A stretch of DNA of 64,000 bases from Shewanella acanthi (GCF_019457475.1 NZ_CP080413.1:1178001-1242000); one strand, 5' to 3'. Counted from the stretch's first letter, positions 1-11,211 are shown. Numbers and translations: made by a program. The notes: generated from the sequence alone by a model not told the origin.

Positions 1-488
1 ACTGGATGCGCCAAGCCATGTTAATGGCCGAGAAAGCCGAAGCCGAAGGCGAAGTACCCGTGGGCGCTATTCTCGTAAAGGATGGTAAGCAAGTAGCGGC
101 AGGCTATAACCTTTCTATCAGTCAACACGACCCCTGTGCCCATGCTGAAATACTGTGTTTGCGTGCAGCAGGGCAGGTGATTGAAAACTATCGTCTGCTC
201 GATACCACCTTATATGTGACGCTAGAACCCTGCGCCATGTGTGCTGGAGCCATGGTGCATAGCCGTATTGCAAGGGTGGTGTTTGGTGCTAAGGATGAAA
301 AAACGGGCGCGGCGGGAACAGTGCTTAATCTATTGCAACATCCCGCATTTAATCATCAACTTGAGGTGACATCGGGAGTGTTAGCCAAAGATTGTGCTGA
401 CCAATTGAGCCAATTTTTTAAGCGACGTCGTGAGGAAAAGAAAGCGCTAAAACAGGCTCAAAAGGCGCAGCAGGTGGATAAAGCTTAA
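1..488 (+). CDS. tadA: tRNA-specific adenosine deaminase (5' end outside window)
   Basis: Converts adenosine 34 to inosine in the tRNA-Arg(ACG) wobble position. The zinc-dependent cytidine/deoxycytidylate deaminase fold is visible: HAE (Cys/His-Ala-Glu box, general-base Glu) in CAHAEILCLR, followed by the PCAMCAG box (two zinc-ligand cysteines). The first in-frame ATG is at base 6, but family members usually carry about 10 more N-terminal residues and the frame is open to base 1, so the true start probably lies upstream of the window. The stop at 486-488 overlaps the stop of a small basic ORF on the other strand. Confidence 0.93.
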   Translation, partial: WMRQAMLMAEKAEAEGEVPVGAILVKDGKQVAAGYNLSISQHDPCAHAEILCLRAAGQVIENYRLLDTTLYVTLEPCAMCAGAMVHSRIARVVFGAKDEKTGAAGTVLNLLQHPAFNHQLEVTSGVLAKDCADQLSQFFKRRREEKKALKQAQKAQQVDKA

Positions 489-610
489 GGTAAATCCTGC
501 GACTGGATAAAGGTAAAAAACAGTTTGTGACGGTTAAGTACGCGGCGATGGCGCATCTTTAAGAGCGTGCGACGACGCGATGCATTGGTGTTAATCGTTT
601 TTCTTCTCAT
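485..610 (-). CDS. Candidate 41-aa highly basic small protein
   Basis: A minus-strand ATG at 610 opens a 41-codon frame ending at a TAA (485-487) that overlaps the tadA stop. The product is rich in Arg and Lys (begins MRRKTINTNASRRRTLLKMR, contains RHRRVLNRHK) and has no acidic residue until near the C-terminus. An AAGGGG Shine-Dalgarno-like stretch lies 5-6 bases before the ATG. Composition recalls small ribosome- or nucleic-acid-binding proteins, but I do not recognise the family. It is convergent with tadA. The 611-904 stretch upstream of it holds no gene I can support. Confidence 0.45.
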   Translation of the reverse strand: MRRKTINTNASRRRTLLKMRHRRVLNRHKLFFTFIQSQDLP

Positions 611-904
611 ATCAACCCCTTGATAGACGTTGTGCTTGTGTGTTGGCAGGCATTTGCGTGCCTTTTCTTTATTTTTATGTTGAAATCACAATGACAGTAA
701 CAGCAGTGTAAGCTAGCAGCAATCCCTAGCAAATCATCTGCTCTATAAAACAGCGTTTGTAAATCCTGTGATTTTACTATGGCGGGAAAGACTGAAACCA
801 AGCTGAAATGCGGCGTGAGTCGTTACGGTTAATTGTCAGCTTATGGTCGTGATCACTTTGTGCTGTAGCAGTAATCTAGTTGAGCGAATTTGGATAAAGC
901 TTGG

Positions 905-2338
905 CTATTTAGGTGCGTCAGGGCTTAGGCTGCCGGGTGGTAGCGTCGATATATCCTCAGTGGGCAACTCACCAGAATCTTCATCCGTGGTTTGTTGCTG
1001 GGACTGATTATCGACCCACACCAGGGTGTCGTAATAACGGCGAATGCTGTCTACATAATGCACCGCTTCACTGCCTCGAGCATAACCATAACGGGTCTTT
1101 TGGTAATACTTACGCTTTTGCAAAAGCGGCAGCACTTTCTTTAAATCCCGCCACGCATTGGGATTAAGCTCCATGGATTCGGCTAGTTTTCGGGCATCTT
1201 CCACATGGGCATAACCGATATTGTAGGAGGCCAGTGCAAACCACATCCTCTGACTTTCGGGGATAGAGTCGGGTAGGCGATTTATCATGTCGCTTAAATA
1301 CGCGGCGCCACCGCGGATACTCTGCTCGGCATCGAGTCGGTTGTGGATCCCGATTTCCTTGGCCGTAGGCTCGGTTAGCATCATCATGCCACGTACCCCG
1401 GTTGGCGAACGAGCGCTAGGGTTCCAATGGGATTCTTGATAACTAGTTGCTGCGAGCTTTCGCCAATCTAAATTGCCAGCATGGGTTTCAAACATTTGAC
1501 GATATCGAGGTAACACGGTTTCGATGGCGCGAAGAAAGGCGCGGGTGTCGATATAGTCGAAACGTTTAACGTGACCAAAGTATTTCTCGTTGAGGTGATC
1601 GAGTGTGCCGGTCAGTTTTTCCTGATGCCAAAAGGCAAGTAAGCGACTCATTAGGCCATCACTATTATCGGGCGGTAATAGCCAAACCACATCGAGTTTT
1701 TCCTCGAGCACTAGACCGGAGCGAAGGTCGGGTAGGTAGCGGCGGTTAATCTGCACACTGCTCGAATCGGCGATGGTGTAATCTATTTCCTTGTTGGCAA
1801 TCATTGCCAGTAACTCTTCGCTGTCCTTGTCGGTCACCTGATCCCAGACCAGCGTTGGGTAATGTTTTTGAAGCTGAGTTAGGGTTTCGACAAAGGATGA
1901 GTCGGCAATAACCGTGATTTTGCTTTTTAAGTCATTGACATTTTTTGGGGTTGGCATGCCTTCACGGTAAACCAACACCTGGTTTACGCGGTATAAAGGA
2001 GGCCCTATTCGGAACTGTTCCCGCCGTGCAGGAGTATCAGTTATGCCTGCGGCAATGATATCAATTTCGTTATTTTTTAGTGCGGCAAAGAGGTCTGCAC
2101 GGTTGGTATAGGGCACCATAGTGAGCGGCACATTAAGGTATTCGGCAAAAGAAACCGCTAAATCGTAATCAAAGCCGCTGTTGCCTTGGCCCGAGGTCAT
2201 ATAGATCTGCGGTCCATAAAGTGTACCCACCCGCAATTCTGTCAGCTTTAATGGCGCGAATTCTGGTTCTTCCACGGTCACCTGCTGACAAGCCGTCAGT
2301 ACAAATACCAAGATGAAAGCAAACAGATATCGGGTCAT
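905..2338 (-). CDS. mltF: Membrane-bound lytic murein transglycosylase F
   Basis: Cleaves the MurNAc-GlcNAc bond of peptidoglycan with 1,6-anhydro product formation. About 477 aa. An N-terminal hydrophobic segment ends in a lipobox-like LTAC (Cys about residue 17). Residues about 35-265 form a periplasmic binding-protein (SBP_bac_3) domain, and about 285-430 a goose-lysozyme-like SLT domain with catalytic Glu in SYQESHWNP (about E302), followed by GVRGMMMLT and the [12 protein letters not shown] motif. This is the domain order of MltF. The ATG at 2338 is preferred over an in-frame GTG nine bases upstream. Divergent from purL. Confidence 0.93.
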   Translation of the reverse strand: MTRYLFAFILVFVLTACQQVTVEEPEFAPLKLTELRVGTLYGPQIYMTSGQGNSGFDYDLAVSFAEYLNVPLTMVPYTNRADLFAALKNNEIDIIAAGITDTPARREQFRIGPPLYRVNQVLVYREGMPTPKNVNDLKSKITVIADSSFVETLTQLQKHYPTLVWDQVTDKDSEELLAMIANKEIDYTIADSSSVQINRRYLPDLRSGLVLEEKLDVVWLLPPDNSDGLMSRLLAFWHQEKLTGTLDHLNEKYFGHVKRFDYIDTRAFLRAIETVLPRYRQMFETHAGNLDWRKLAATSYQESHWNPSARSPTGVRGMMMLTEPTAKEIGIHNRLDAEQSIRGGAAYLSDMINRLPDSIPESQRMWFALASYNIGYAHVEDARKLAESMELNPNAWRDLKKVLPLLQKRKYYQKTRYGYARGSEAVHYVDSIRRYYDTLVWVDNQSQQQTTDEDSGELPTEDISTLPPGSLSPDAPK

Positions 2339-2614
2339 AAAAAACACTTTTAATAAGCTAAATCAATAAGATGAAGTTTGAGTGAACTGTGGGGAATCTA
2401 AGGTATAACGGCTCATGATGCTGTGATTATATCCGTTTGTGGCCCAGAACGTAAAAAAATCGTACAGATGTAAAGTTTCAAGGACTCTTTAGGGAGGCTT
2501 TTTACCGAATTCGAAACACTGTTTTGCGTAAGCGTACAGGTGATTTGTAATGTACATTTCCCTATAATAGCGCCACTTCTGACCCTGCAATTATAATTAA
2601 TAAGGTGAATAGAC

Positions 2615-5600
2615 GTGATGGAGATCATCCGCGGAGCCCCAGCACTCTCGACGTTTAGAGTGCAAAAGCTGATGGAGGCCTGCGCAACTGCGGCGCTTCC
2701 GGTACGCCAAATCTATGCTGAGTATGTTCATTTAGCGGATTTGAGCGAGTTGCTTGAGAGTAATGAGCGTGAGCAACTTGAAAAGATTCTCACCTATGGC
2801 CCGGCTATCGAAGCCCATACACCCCAAGGTTCACTCCTATTTGTAACACCCCGCCCTGGCACTATTTCCCCCTGGTCTTCTAAAGCTACTGACATCGCCC
2901 ACAACTGTGGTTTAGCGAAAGTGAAGCGTTTAGAGCGTGGTGTTGCCTATTATGTCGAGTCAGACACCTTAACCAGCGAGCAGCAACAAACCCTGAAGGG
3001 CTTATTGCATGACCGTATGGTTGAAGTCGTTTTAGACGATTTTGCTAAGGCCGATGTGCTGTTTAAGCGCACTGAGCCTGCACCGTTCAAGAGCGTAAAT
3101 GTCCTCGGTGAAGGTCGCCGTGCATTAGAAGTGGCAAACCGCCAATTGGGTCTGGCCTTAGCCGAAGACGAAATTGATTATTTAGTCGAAAACTTCATTC
3201 GTTTGAACCGTAATCCAAACGATATCGAATTGATGATGTTTGCCCAGGCTAACTCTGAGCACTGCCGTCATAAGATTTTTAACGCAGATTGGACCATTGA
3301 TGGCGAGGCGCAGCCTAAATCTCTGTTCAAGATGATCAAAAACACCTTCGAAGCCACACCAGACCACGTGTTATCTGCCTATAAAGATAACGCCGCGGTA
3401 ATGGAAGGCTCGGTTGCGGGTCGTTTCTTCCCTGATCCAAACGGCGTTTACAGCTACCACACTGAGCCAATGCACGTACTGATGAAAGTGGAAACCCACA
3501 ACCATCCAACGGCAATCAGTCCATACCCAGGTGCTGCAACCGGTTCTGGCGGCGAAATCCGCGACGAAGGTGCAACGGGTCGTGGTTCTAAGCCTAAAGC
3601 GGGTTTAACAGGCTTTAGCGTATCGAATTTAAAAATCCCAGGTTTTGTACAGCCATGGGAAGGTAACTACGGTAAGCCTGAGCGTATCGTGAGTGCACTG
3701 GATATTATGACCGAAGGCCCATTAGGTGGCGCGGCATTTAACAACGAGTTCGGTCGTCCTGCTCTGTTAGGTTACTTCCGTACTTACGAGCAAGAAGTTT
3801 CAAGCCACAACGGCGTAGAAGTCCGTGGTTACCATAAGCCAATCATGTTAGCCGGTGGTTTAGGTAACATCCGTGAAGAGCACGTTCAAAAGGGCGAAAT
3901 CACTGTCGGTGCTAAGCTCATCGTGCTGGGTGGCCCTGCGATGAACATCGGTCTGGGCGGCGGCGCGGCGTCTTCGATGGCGTCAGGCGAATCGAGCGAA
4001 GACTTAGACTTTGCTTCAGTACAGCGCGAAAACCCAGAAATGGAGCGTCGCTGTCAGGAAGTTATCGATCGCTGCTGGCAGCTTGGCGATAAAAACCCAA
4101 TCCAATTTATCCACGACGTGGGTGCGGGCGGTTTATCAAACGCGTTCCCTGAGTTGGTAAACGACGGCGACCGTGGCGGTATTTTCAATCTGCGCAACGT
4201 GCCTTCGGATGAGCCAGGCATGAGCCCGCTGGAGATCTGGTGTAACGAATCGCAGGAGCGTTATGTTCTGTCGGTTGCAGCCGAAGACTTACCTTTATTT
4301 ACTGCGATTTGTGAGCGTGAGCGCGCACCATTTGCAGTCGTGGGTGAGGCGACGCAGGAGAAGCATTTAACCCTAGCCGATAGCCATTTCGACAACAACC
4401 CAATCGATTTACCACTCGAGGTTCTATTAGGTAAAGCACCTAAGATGAGCCGTAACGTGGTATCTAAAAAGGCAGTATCGCCTGCGCTTGAGCAAAGCAA
4501 GATTGAGGTAAAAGACGCGGTTAAACGTATCTTAAGCCTGCCTACGGTTGCGGATAAGACCTTCCTTATCACTATTGGCGATCGCAGTGTAACGGGTTTA
4601 GTAAACCGTGACCAAATGGTTGGCCCTTGGCAGGTACCTGTCGCAGATTGTGCGGTCACCGCAGCAAGTTTTGACACCTACGCCGGTGAAGCCATGTCGA
4701 TGGGCGAGCGCACGCCGCTGGCACTGCTTGATTTCGGTGCCTCTGCCCGTATGGCGGTTGCAGAATCGATTATGAACATCGCAGGTGCAGACATTGGTTC
4801 GTTCAAACGCATTAAGCTGTCTGCTAACTGGATGTCGGCTGCGGGTCACCCAGGTGAAGACGCGGGTCTTTATGAAGCCGTTAAAGCCGTTGGTGAAGAG
4901 CTGTGTCCTGAGCTGAGCCTGACGATTCCCGTGGGCAAAGACTCAATGTCAATGAAGACGGCGTGGCAGCAAGATGGTGCGGATAAAACCGTTACCGCGC
5001 CAATGTCGCTCGTGATTTCAGCCTTCGGTGTGGTGCAGGACATTCGTAACACAGTGACGCCTGAACTTCGCAGCGACAAAGGTGACAGCGCTCTGTTACT
5101 GGTTGACTTAGGTGCAGGCAAAAACCGTTTAGGTGGTTCTTGTTTAGCCCAGGTTTATGGCGAGTTAGGTGATGTTGCACCGGACTTAGACGATGCAGCC
5201 CTGCTGCGTGGTTTCTTCGAAACCATGCAACAACTGGTGGCTGATAAATCTGTTATCGCCTACCACGACCGCAGCGACGGTGGTTTATTCACGACCTTAG
5301 TGGAAATGGCGTTTGCGGGTAATACGGGTTTAAGCATTGACCTTAATGCACTGCAAGGCACGGATATCGAGCGTTTATTCAATGAAGAACTCGGTGCCGT
5401 ACTGCAGGTGAGCCGTGATAACGCTGAGCTGATTGCCGCGCAATTTATCAAAGCAGGCGTACCTTGCCACGTGATTGGTACATTAGCTCAGGATCAACGC
5501 ATCACCATCAAGGATGGCGCGCGTGAAATCTTCAGTGATACCCGTGTTGCACTGCGTACTATCTGGTCAGAAACGACTTATCGCATGCAAGCGCTGCGTG

Positions 5601-6499
5601 ATAACCCAGCGTGTGCGTTAGAAGAGTTCAAACTTAAGCAGGATGAAACCGATTTAGGGTTAACCGTTAACTTAAGCTTCGACCCAAGTGAAGATGTAGC
5701 GGCGCCTTACATCCTCAAAGGTGCTGCGCCTAAGATGGCGATTCTGCGTGAACAGGGTGTGAACTCCCACGTAGAAATGGCCGCAGCATTTGACAGAGCA
5801 GGTTTCGAGAGCCGCGACGTGCATATGTCAGACATTCTGTCAGGCCGCATCAGCCTAGAAGAATTCCAAGGTCTAGTGGCCTGTGGTGGTTTCTCCTACG
5901 GTGATGTATTAGGTGCAGGTGAAGGTTGGGCTAAGTCTATCCTGTTCAACGAGCGTGCTCGTGATGAGTTCTCACGTTTCTTCGAACGTGACTCAAGCTT
6001 TGCGCTAGGGGTATGTAACGGTTGTCAAATGCTGTCTAACCTGAAAGAAATCATTCCAGGTAGCGAGCACTGGCCACGTTTCGTGCGTAACCGCTCAGAG
6101 CGTTTTGAAGCACGCTTTAGCTTAGTTGAAGTTCAGCAAAGTCCGTCACTGTTCTTCCAAGGTATGGCTGGTTCGCGTATGCCAATCGCCGTGTCTCACG
6201 GAGAAGGTCATGCGGAATTTGCTAACGCGCAGGCATTAGCATTAGCAGAAGCCTCTGGCACCATCGCGCTGCGTTTTGTGAATGGTAAGGGCGAGATTGC
6301 GACCCAATATCCACAAAACCCGAACGGTTCACCTAACGGTTTAACCGGTATCTGTACCACAGATGGCCGCGTGACTCTGATGATGCCGCACCCTGAGCGT
6401 GTATTTAGAACCGTAGCGAACTCTTGGCACCCAGATAACTGGGGCGAAGACAGCCCATGGATGCGCATGTTCCGCAATGCACGCGTAAACTTGGGTTAA
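2615..6499 (+). CDS. purL: Phosphoribosylformylglycinamidine synthase (FGAM synthetase)
   Basis: Fourth step of purine biosynthesis: FGAR plus glutamine plus ATP gives FGAM. At 1294 aa it is the large single-chain form of gammaproteobacteria, with the PurS-like N-terminal domain, tandem AIRS-like ATP-binding domains ([22 protein letters not shown] near residue 290) and a C-terminal class I glutamine amidotransferase with nucleophile Cys in [10 protein letters not shown] and the HPERVFR triad region. The first codons read ATG GAG ATC after a GTG; an AAGGTG Shine-Dalgarno lies just upstream. A strong terminator follows. Confidence 0.97.
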   Translation: MMEIIRGAPALSTFRVQKLMEACATAALPVRQIYAEYVHLADLSELLESNEREQLEKILTYGPAIEAHTPQGSLLFVTPRPGTISPWSSKATDIAHNCGLAKVKRLERGVAYYVESDTLTSEQQQTLKGLLHDRMVEVVLDDFAKADVLFKRTEPAPFKSVNVLGEGRRALEVANRQLGLALAEDEIDYLVENFIRLNRNPNDIELMMFAQANSEHCRHKIFNADWTIDGEAQPKSLFKMIKNTFEATPDHVLSAYKDNAAVMEGSVAGRFFPDPNGVYSYHTEPMHVLMKVETHNHPTAISPYPGAATGSGGEIRDEGATGRGSKPKAGLTGFSVSNLKIPGFVQPWEGNYGKPERIVSALDIMTEGPLGGAAFNNEFGRPALLGYFRTYEQEVSSHNGVEVRGYHKPIMLAGGLGNIREEHVQKGEITVGAKLIVLGGPAMNIGLGGGAASSMASGESSEDLDFASVQRENPEMERRCQEVIDRCWQLGDKNPIQFIHDVGAGGLSNAFPELVNDGDRGGIFNLRNVPSDEPGMSPLEIWCNESQERYVLSVAAEDLPLFTAICERERAPFAVVGEATQEKHLTLADSHFDNNPIDLPLEVLLGKAPKMSRNVVSKKAVSPALEQSKIEVKDAVKRILSLPTVADKTFLITIGDRSVTGLVNRDQMVGPWQVPVADCAVTAASFDTYAGEAMSMGERTPLALLDFGASARMAVAESIMNIAGADIGSFKRIKLSANWMSAAGHPGEDAGLYEAVKAVGEELCPELSLTIPVGKDSMSMKTAWQQDGADKTVTAPMSLVISAFGVVQDIRNTVTPELRSDKGDSALLLVDLGAGKNRLGGSCLAQVYGELGDVAPDLDDAALLRGFFETMQQLVADKSVIAYHDRSDGGLFTTLVEMAFAGNTGLSIDLNALQGTDIERLFNEELGAVLQVSRDNAELIAAQFIKAGVPCHVIGTLAQDQRITIKDGAREIFSDTRVALRTIWSETTYRMQALRDNPACALEEFKLKQDETDLGLTVNLSFDPSEDVAAPYILKGAAPKMAILREQGVNSHVEMAAAFDRAGFESRDVHMSDILSGRISLEEFQGLVACGGFSYGDVLGAGEGWAKSILFNERARDEFSRFFERDSSFALGVCNGCQMLSNLKEIIPGSEHWPRFVRNRSERFEARFSLVEVQQSPSLFFQGMAGSRMPIAVSHGEGHAEFANAQALALAEASGTIALRFVNGKGEIATQYPQNPNGSPNGLTGICTTDGRVTLMMPHPERVFRTVANSWHPDNWGEDSPWMRMFRNARVNLG

Positions 6500-6548
6500 G
6501 AGAAAAGGTTAAGCTTTTTAAGCACAAAATCTTAAGTTAACTAAATGA

Positions 6549-6578
6549 AAAAAGGAGCGAAATTTTCGCTCCTTTTTT
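6549..6578 (+). terminator. Rho-independent terminator of purL
   Basis: AAAGGAGCGAA and TTCGCTCCTTT form a perfect stem with a three- to four-base loop, followed by a run of T. It lies about 50 bases after the purL stop. Confidence 0.9.
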
Positions 6579-6775
6579 ATTTTCTTCGTACCAACTCTGG
6601 TAAAGTTCATTTTTATCAATCAGATAGTGCTATTTGAGTTAGTTTCATTTGTAATTAAGTTCTTGAATCTTTCGTTTTAGTGTACTTTTGTGTGAAGAAT
6701 CTATTTCTGATGGCTTACAAGCCGAAGCTGAATCTGGAATCCCAGCCTAAGCGTGTCATATTTTTCAGACTAACA

Positions 6776-6811
6776 AAGCAAAAAGCCCCCATCATAGGAT
6801 GATGGGGGCTT
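6776..6811 (-). terminator. Rho-independent terminator of the minus-strand microprotein transcript
   Basis: AAGCCCCCATCAT and ATGATGGGGGCTT form a 13-bp perfect stem with a three-base loop. On the minus strand the stem is followed by CTTTTTGC, a better U-tract than on the plus strand. It sits 60 bases downstream of the 25-codon ORF and fits as its terminator. Confidence 0.75.
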
Positions 6812-6870
6812 GTTTTGCGCTAACAAAACGTCAAGTCAAGATCAAAATTCAGCTTATCACGCAGCTTAAA

Positions 6871-6948
6871 TTACAGCTCGTTTGCAGTATAAAGTTCAAC
6901 AAAAACACGCTTATAGCGATTCACTACACGCTCAAATAATTGGGCCAT
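6871..6948 (-). CDS. Candidate 25-aa microprotein
   Basis: Minus-strand ATG at 6948 and TAA at 6871-6873 give 25 codons (begins MAQLFERVVNRYKRVFVELY). GTGGAGTG supplies a Shine-Dalgarno 5 bases before the ATG. A strong minus-oriented terminator follows, so the unit looks like a complete short monocistronic transcript in an otherwise gene-free 1.2-kb space. The peptide is predicted to be amphipathic (alternating V/F/L with R/K/E). I do not recognise the family, and a leader or dual-function sRNA is possible. Confidence 0.5.
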   Translation of the reverse strand: MAQLFERVVNRYKRVFVELYTANEL

Positions 6949-7379
6949 TTTACACTCCACACTAAAATTAAACTAAAGTCGGTACGGTGGAAATGATCTG
7001 GGACGCTTCACCAGAGCTGTCAAACCGTTTATCGAATATGGGTATATATTAATCAGCTTGTTGACCTGGTTCAAACGAGAAAAAATACATTAATTAATAA
7101 AAAAAACTAATCCTTTATACTTTTAATTTGTGGTTATTTTAATTATTAAGAAATTAATCCTAACTAAACCATGGTCTTATTTTGATAAAATTATTGATTC
7201 ATTTATTTATGGTTAGTTATTTTGTGTATTTATTTTAGATTTTAGTGATAAACGGGGGTTGTTGGCTTTAATTTAGCTCAAATGGTTAAAAGTGGTGATT
7301 CATGTCGAGTGATAGTGTCTCTCTACCGTATTTTAAAAAAACTGTCAACAGGCTGTGAAAGTGAAGTGTGTGCCAGCTT

Positions 7380-7745
7380 GCAAAACCCATCTAAACCCTT
7401 GAGTTCGATTGATTTGAATCAAAGCGCAGTGGTATAAATCAAGTCATAATGCAGATGAGTTAATGCTGTAACTATCTGATATTTATAAGAGTTATCTCTT
7501 TGTTAAGTTTTGGCGGTGAGGTCTATCTCTCAATACCATTTGATAGTGTGACATGTGTCTCGGTATATAATGGGTGTAGTGACTTTTAAGCCTTGCCACT
7601 TCAATGTAAAGCAAAAAGTGAAATTTAACGGTTTATACTGAGTTTAGATATAAACATAAAATGAAAACACACTATCCTACAACGGCAATTGCTATGTATG
7701 GGACTTCCTATATGGCAATAGGAAGCACCAAGTAAGGAGTCACCG
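7380..7745 (+). promoter_or_regulatory. cydABX upstream regulatory region
   Basis: Positions 7409-7422 read TTGATTTGAATCAA, a perfect TTGATNNNNATCAA FNR (EtrA)-type palindrome. At 7547-7562 TGTGA-N6-TCTCG is a half-conserved CRP-like site. The 6949-7408 stretch before it is AT-rich and I see no gene in it. The long leader fits a bd-oxidase operon under oxygen/redox and CRP control; which sites function is inference. Confidence 0.6.
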
Positions 7746-9302
7746 ATGATTGTTGAAGAGGTTGTTGAGCTATCGCGGCTACAGTTTGCGCTGACAGCCA
7801 TGTATCACTTCCTATTTGTTCCCTTAACCCTGGGGCTAGCATTTTTGCTGGCTATCATGGAATCACTCTATGTGATGACGGATAAACAAATATATAAAGA
7901 TATGACGAAATTCTGGGGTAAGTTATTCGGTATTAACTTTGCCTTGGGTGTTTCGACAGGTTTAGCGATGGAGTTCCAGTTTGGTACTAACTGGTCCTAC
8001 TATTCGCACTATGTGGGTGACATCTTCGGTGCGCCTCTCGCGATTGAAGGTTTAATGGCCTTCTTCCTTGAATCGACCTTCGTCGGTATGTTTTTCTTCG
8101 GTTGGGACCGTTTCTCTAAACGACAGCATTTGGCCACGACTTGGTTAGTGGCTTTCGGTTCTAATTTCTCTGCACTGTGGATTTTGGTGGCGAACGGGTG
8201 GATGCAAAACCCTGTAGGTTCTGTGTTTAACTACGAAACCATGCGTATGGAGATGACCAGCTTTGCTGATGTGCTGTTCAACCCTGTTGCGCAGGTGAAG
8301 TTTGTCCACACTGTCGCATCAGGCTATGTGGCGGGTGCAATGTTTGTATTGGCGATCAGTGCTTACTACATCCTGAAGAAGCGCGACTTACCTTTTGCAC
8401 GCCGTTCATTCGCGATTGCAGCAAGTTTTGGTATGGCATCGATTCTGTCGGTTATCGTATTGGGTGACGAATCAGGCTACAAAGTGGGTGAAGCGCAGCG
8501 TGTTAAATTAGCTGCGATTGAATCTGAGTGGCACACTGAGCCTGCTCCTGCAGCCTTTACCGCGGTCGGTTTCCCTAATCAAGAAACCATGCACACCGAT
8601 TACGCCATCAAAATCCCTTACGCTATGGGGATCGTGGCAACGCGTTCATTAGATGAAGAGGTTACAGGTCTTCGCGATCTGATTGAAGAGCATGAGGTAC
8701 GCATCCGTAACGGTATGAAAGCCTATGAAATGCTGGTTCAACTGCGTGCGGGCGATAAATCACCTGAACTGCGTGCAGCCTTTGAAGAAGCTAAAGTGGA
8801 CCTAGGTTATGGCTTACTGCTTAAGCGTTACACCGACAATGTTGTTGATGCGACCGAAGAGCAAATTAAAGCTGCCGCTAAGGATTCTATTCCTAAGGTA
8901 GCCCCAGTGTTCTGGAGCTTCCGTGTGATGGTGGGCGCGGGCTTTATTATGCTGTTGGTTTTTGCGGCCGCTTTCTGGCAAAGCACACGTCATCAAATCG
9001 AAGAGAAAAAATGGGTACTTAAGGCGGCGCTTTACAGCTTACCTTTGCCTTGGATTGCCATTGAATGTGGTTGGTTTGTAGCAGAATATGGTCGTCAACC
9101 TTGGACCATTTCTGAAGTTTTACCCACGTTCATGTCTGCTTCTAGCTTAACGCCGGGTGATCTGTGGTTCAGTATTATCTCTATCTCATTGTTCTATACG
9201 GTGTTGTTGGTAATCGAAGTGTTCTTAATGTTGAAATTTGCCCGTCTTGGCCCAAGTAGCCTAAAGACTGGTCGTTATCACTTTGAGAATTTAGAAGCCT
9301 AA
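7746..9302 (+). CDS. cydA: Cytochrome bd ubiquinol oxidase subunit I
   Basis: Quinol-oxidising subunit of the cytoplasmic-membrane bd oxidase carrying hemes b558, b595 and d. At 518 aa it is typical in length. The N-terminal [22 protein letters not shown] holds the heme-ligand His region. [16 protein letters not shown], the Q-loop around the middle and the C-terminal [18 protein letters not shown] are CydA hallmarks. AAGGAGT precedes the ATG. First gene of a cydA-cydB-cydX operon, 15 bases before cydB. Confidence 0.97.
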   Translation: MIVEEVVELSRLQFALTAMYHFLFVPLTLGLAFLLAIMESLYVMTDKQIYKDMTKFWGKLFGINFALGVSTGLAMEFQFGTNWSYYSHYVGDIFGAPLAIEGLMAFFLESTFVGMFFFGWDRFSKRQHLATTWLVAFGSNFSALWILVANGWMQNPVGSVFNYETMRMEMTSFADVLFNPVAQVKFVHTVASGYVAGAMFVLAISAYYILKKRDLPFARRSFAIAASFGMASILSVIVLGDESGYKVGEAQRVKLAAIESEWHTEPAPAAFTAVGFPNQETMHTDYAIKIPYAMGIVATRSLDEEVTGLRDLIEEHEVRIRNGMKAYEMLVQLRAGDKSPELRAAFEEAKVDLGYGLLLKRYTDNVVDATEEQIKAAAKDSIPKVAPVFWSFRVMVGAGFIMLLVFAAAFWQSTRHQIEEKKWVLKAALYSLPLPWIAIECGWFVAEYGRQPWTISEVLPTFMSASSLTPGDLWFSIISISLFYTVLLVIEVFLMLKFARLGPSSLKTGRYHFENLEA

Positions 9303-9317
9303 GCAGAGGATTTCATT

Positions 9318-10457
9318 ATGTTTGATTATGAAATGTTGAGATTAATCTGGTGGGCTTTAATTGGCGTACTGTTCATCGGATTTGCAATTACCGACGGTTT
9401 TGATATGGGTGTAGGTGCTTTGTTACCGATAATCGGTAAGGACGATACCGAGCGCCGCATTATGGTCAACACCATTGCTCCTCACTGGGACGGTAACCAA
9501 GTGTGGTTAATTACTGCAGGTGGTGCGTTATTTGCTGCTTGGCCAATGGTATATGGCGTGTCTTTCTCTGGCTTCTACGTCGCCATGATGTTAGTGCTGT
9601 TTGCCTTGTATACCCGCCCCGTAGGATTTGACTATCGGTCTAAGATTGAAAATCCAAAATGGCGTAAGTCTTGGGATTGGGCACTGTTCTGTGGTGGTTT
9701 TATCCCGCCGCTGATCATCGGTGTGGCTTTTGGTAATTTGCTGCAAGGCGTACCGTTCAACTTCGACGAGTTTTTGCGTGCAACCTACCACGGCGGCCTA
9801 TTCGGTCTATTAAATCCCTTTGGATTATTGGCGGGTCTTGTCTGTGTCAGCATGTTTATGATGCAGGGCGCGTCTTGGTTACAAATGAAAACCGACAGCG
9901 AGCTCCGTGTGCGTGCAGCCAAAGCGACTCAGTTCTTTGCGCTGTTAGTATCAGTACTGTTTGCTGCTGCAGGTGTATGGTTAGCCAATGGTATTGACGG
10001 TTATGTAGTGACATCAACACTGGATCACTACGCGCTGTCTAATCCAACCTTAAAAACCGTTTCGGTAGAAGCGGGTGCATGGTTGGCAAACTACGACAAG
10101 TATCCAATCACTATGCTATTCCCCATTCTGGGAGTGACGCTGCCGCTGCTGGTGATTGTAGTGAGCCGTTTAAATCGATCTGGTTTTGCGTTCCTATTCA
10201 GTTCGCTGACCGTGGCGATGGTGATTCTAACTTGTGGCGCAGCTATGTTCCCATTCGTGATGCCATCATCATTAGAGCCGAACGTAAGCTTAACCATGTG
10301 GGATGCAACGGCGAGTGAAATGACACTCACGGTAATGACTTGGGCTGCAATTATCTTTGTACCTATTGTGTTAAGTTACACAATTTGGACTTACTTCAAA
10401 ATGTTTGGTCGTTTAAACCGTAAGCATATTGAAGATAACAAAGCCTCACTCTACTAA
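9318..10457 (+). CDS. cydB: Cytochrome bd ubiquinol oxidase subunit II
   Basis: Membrane partner of CydA, 379 aa with about eight transmembrane segments. ITDGFDMGVGALLP near the N-terminus and NTIAPHWDGNQVWLITAGGALFAAWP are the family signatures. Starts 15 bases after cydA and is followed 16 bases later by cydX. Confidence 0.97.
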   Translation: MFDYEMLRLIWWALIGVLFIGFAITDGFDMGVGALLPIIGKDDTERRIMVNTIAPHWDGNQVWLITAGGALFAAWPMVYGVSFSGFYVAMMLVLFALYTRPVGFDYRSKIENPKWRKSWDWALFCGGFIPPLIIGVAFGNLLQGVPFNFDEFLRATYHGGLFGLLNPFGLLAGLVCVSMFMMQGASWLQMKTDSELRVRAAKATQFFALLVSVLFAAAGVWLANGIDGYVVTSTLDHYALSNPTLKTVSVEAGAWLANYDKYPITMLFPILGVTLPLLVIVVSRLNRSGFAFLFSSLTVAMVILTCGAAMFPFVMPSSLEPNVSLTMWDATASEMTLTVMTWAAIIFVPIVLSYTIWTYFKMFGRLNRKHIEDNKASLY

Positions 10458-10473
10458 TTCAGGAGCATCTACT

Positions 10474-10590
10474 ATGTGGTATTTTACGTGGATTTTAGGG
10501 GTTTTGTTGGCCTGTTCCTTCGGTATTATTAACGCGCTTTGGCTTGAAAATACCGAAAATATGGACCGTTCAACCGACGATGCTGAGTAA
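10474..10590 (+). CDS. cydX: Cytochrome bd oxidase small subunit CydX
   Basis: A 38-codon frame starting MWYFTWILGVLLACSFGIIN, a single transmembrane helix with the N-terminal MWY-W and the following NALWLE of CydX/YbgT proteins. The AGGAGC Shine-Dalgarno lies 8 bases upstream. CydX stabilises the bd-oxidase heme core in Escherichia coli. It is shorter than most gene-caller cut-offs and easily missed. Confidence 0.92.
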   Translation: MWYFTWILGVLLACSFGIINALWLENTENMDRSTDDAE

Positions 10591-10623
10591 CATCAAACCT
10601 CTTAGTAATGTTGACTAGAATTA

Positions 10624-10648
10624 AAACCCCGCCATAGCGGGGTTTTTT
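10624..10648 (+). terminator. Rho-independent terminator of cydABX
   Basis: AACCCCGC-CATA-GCGGGGTT followed by TTTTAT, 34 bases after cydX. Confidence 0.88.
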
Positions 10649-10731
10649 ATTGGCATTTTATTGCAAGTCACTGTACTCAAGACCAATATAGTTTTGTCAT
10701 TAGATTTTGTGTCTGGAATGGGGGCTATTTA

Positions 10732-11211
10732 ATGGGTCAAACAGAGAAGGTCAAAGGTAAATGCAGCTGCGGCGAAATAGAGTATGAACTTACCGCAAAG
10801 CCCATGTTTGTCCATTGCTGCCATTGCAGTTGGTGCCAAAGGGAAACGGGTTCAGCATTTGCGATTAATGCGATGATAGAGCGCAGCGAACTGAAACTGC
10901 TAAAAGGTTTACCCGAAAAAATTGATCAACCTTCGAATAGTGGGTTAGGGCAGCAAGTTTGCCGCTGTCCTAAATGTAAAACCGCGTTGTGGAGTCATTA
11001 TGGCTCGGCAAAAGAGGCCGTGTGCTTTGTTCGTGTAGGTACGCTTTACGATCCAAATTTATGTCCGCCCGATATCCATATTTTTACCTCGACTAAGCAA
11101 AAGTGGCTCGTGCTTGATGGCTCAGTGCCTGTGATGGAGGAGTATTACCAGCGAAGTAAATATTGGCCCGAGTCGAGTATTGCGCGCTATAAATGCGCCA
11201 TTTCAGCCTAA
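10732..11211 (+). CDS. GFA/CENP-V family zinc protein
   Basis: 159 aa with the cysteine pattern of the GFA (glutathione-dependent formaldehyde-activating enzyme, Mss4-like) fold: GKCSCGEIEYE, then VHCCHCSWCQRETGSAF, then CRCPKCKTALWS. These ligands bind two zincs in characterised relatives. Most members have no proven substrate, so I give no specific reaction. It stands alone between the cyd terminator and a bidirectional terminator shared with the convergent chemoreceptor gene. Confidence 0.85.
   Translation: MGQTEKVKGKCSCGEIEYELTAKPMFVHCCHCSWCQRETGSAFAINAMIERSELKLLKGLPEKIDQPSNSGLGQQVCRCPKCKTALWSHYGSAKEAVCFVRVGTLYDPNLCPPDIHIFTSTKQKWLVLDGSVPVMEEYYQRSKYWPESSIARYKCAISA

Noticed and set aside
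607-801. 64-codon minus-strand frame after tadA
   Set aside because: No ribosome site and an unconvincing composition; it lies in the leader of the better-supported 41-aa ORF.
4261-5451. Several 60-140-codon minus-strand frames inside purL
   Set aside because: They are antisense shadows of a highly biased coding gene; no independent signals.
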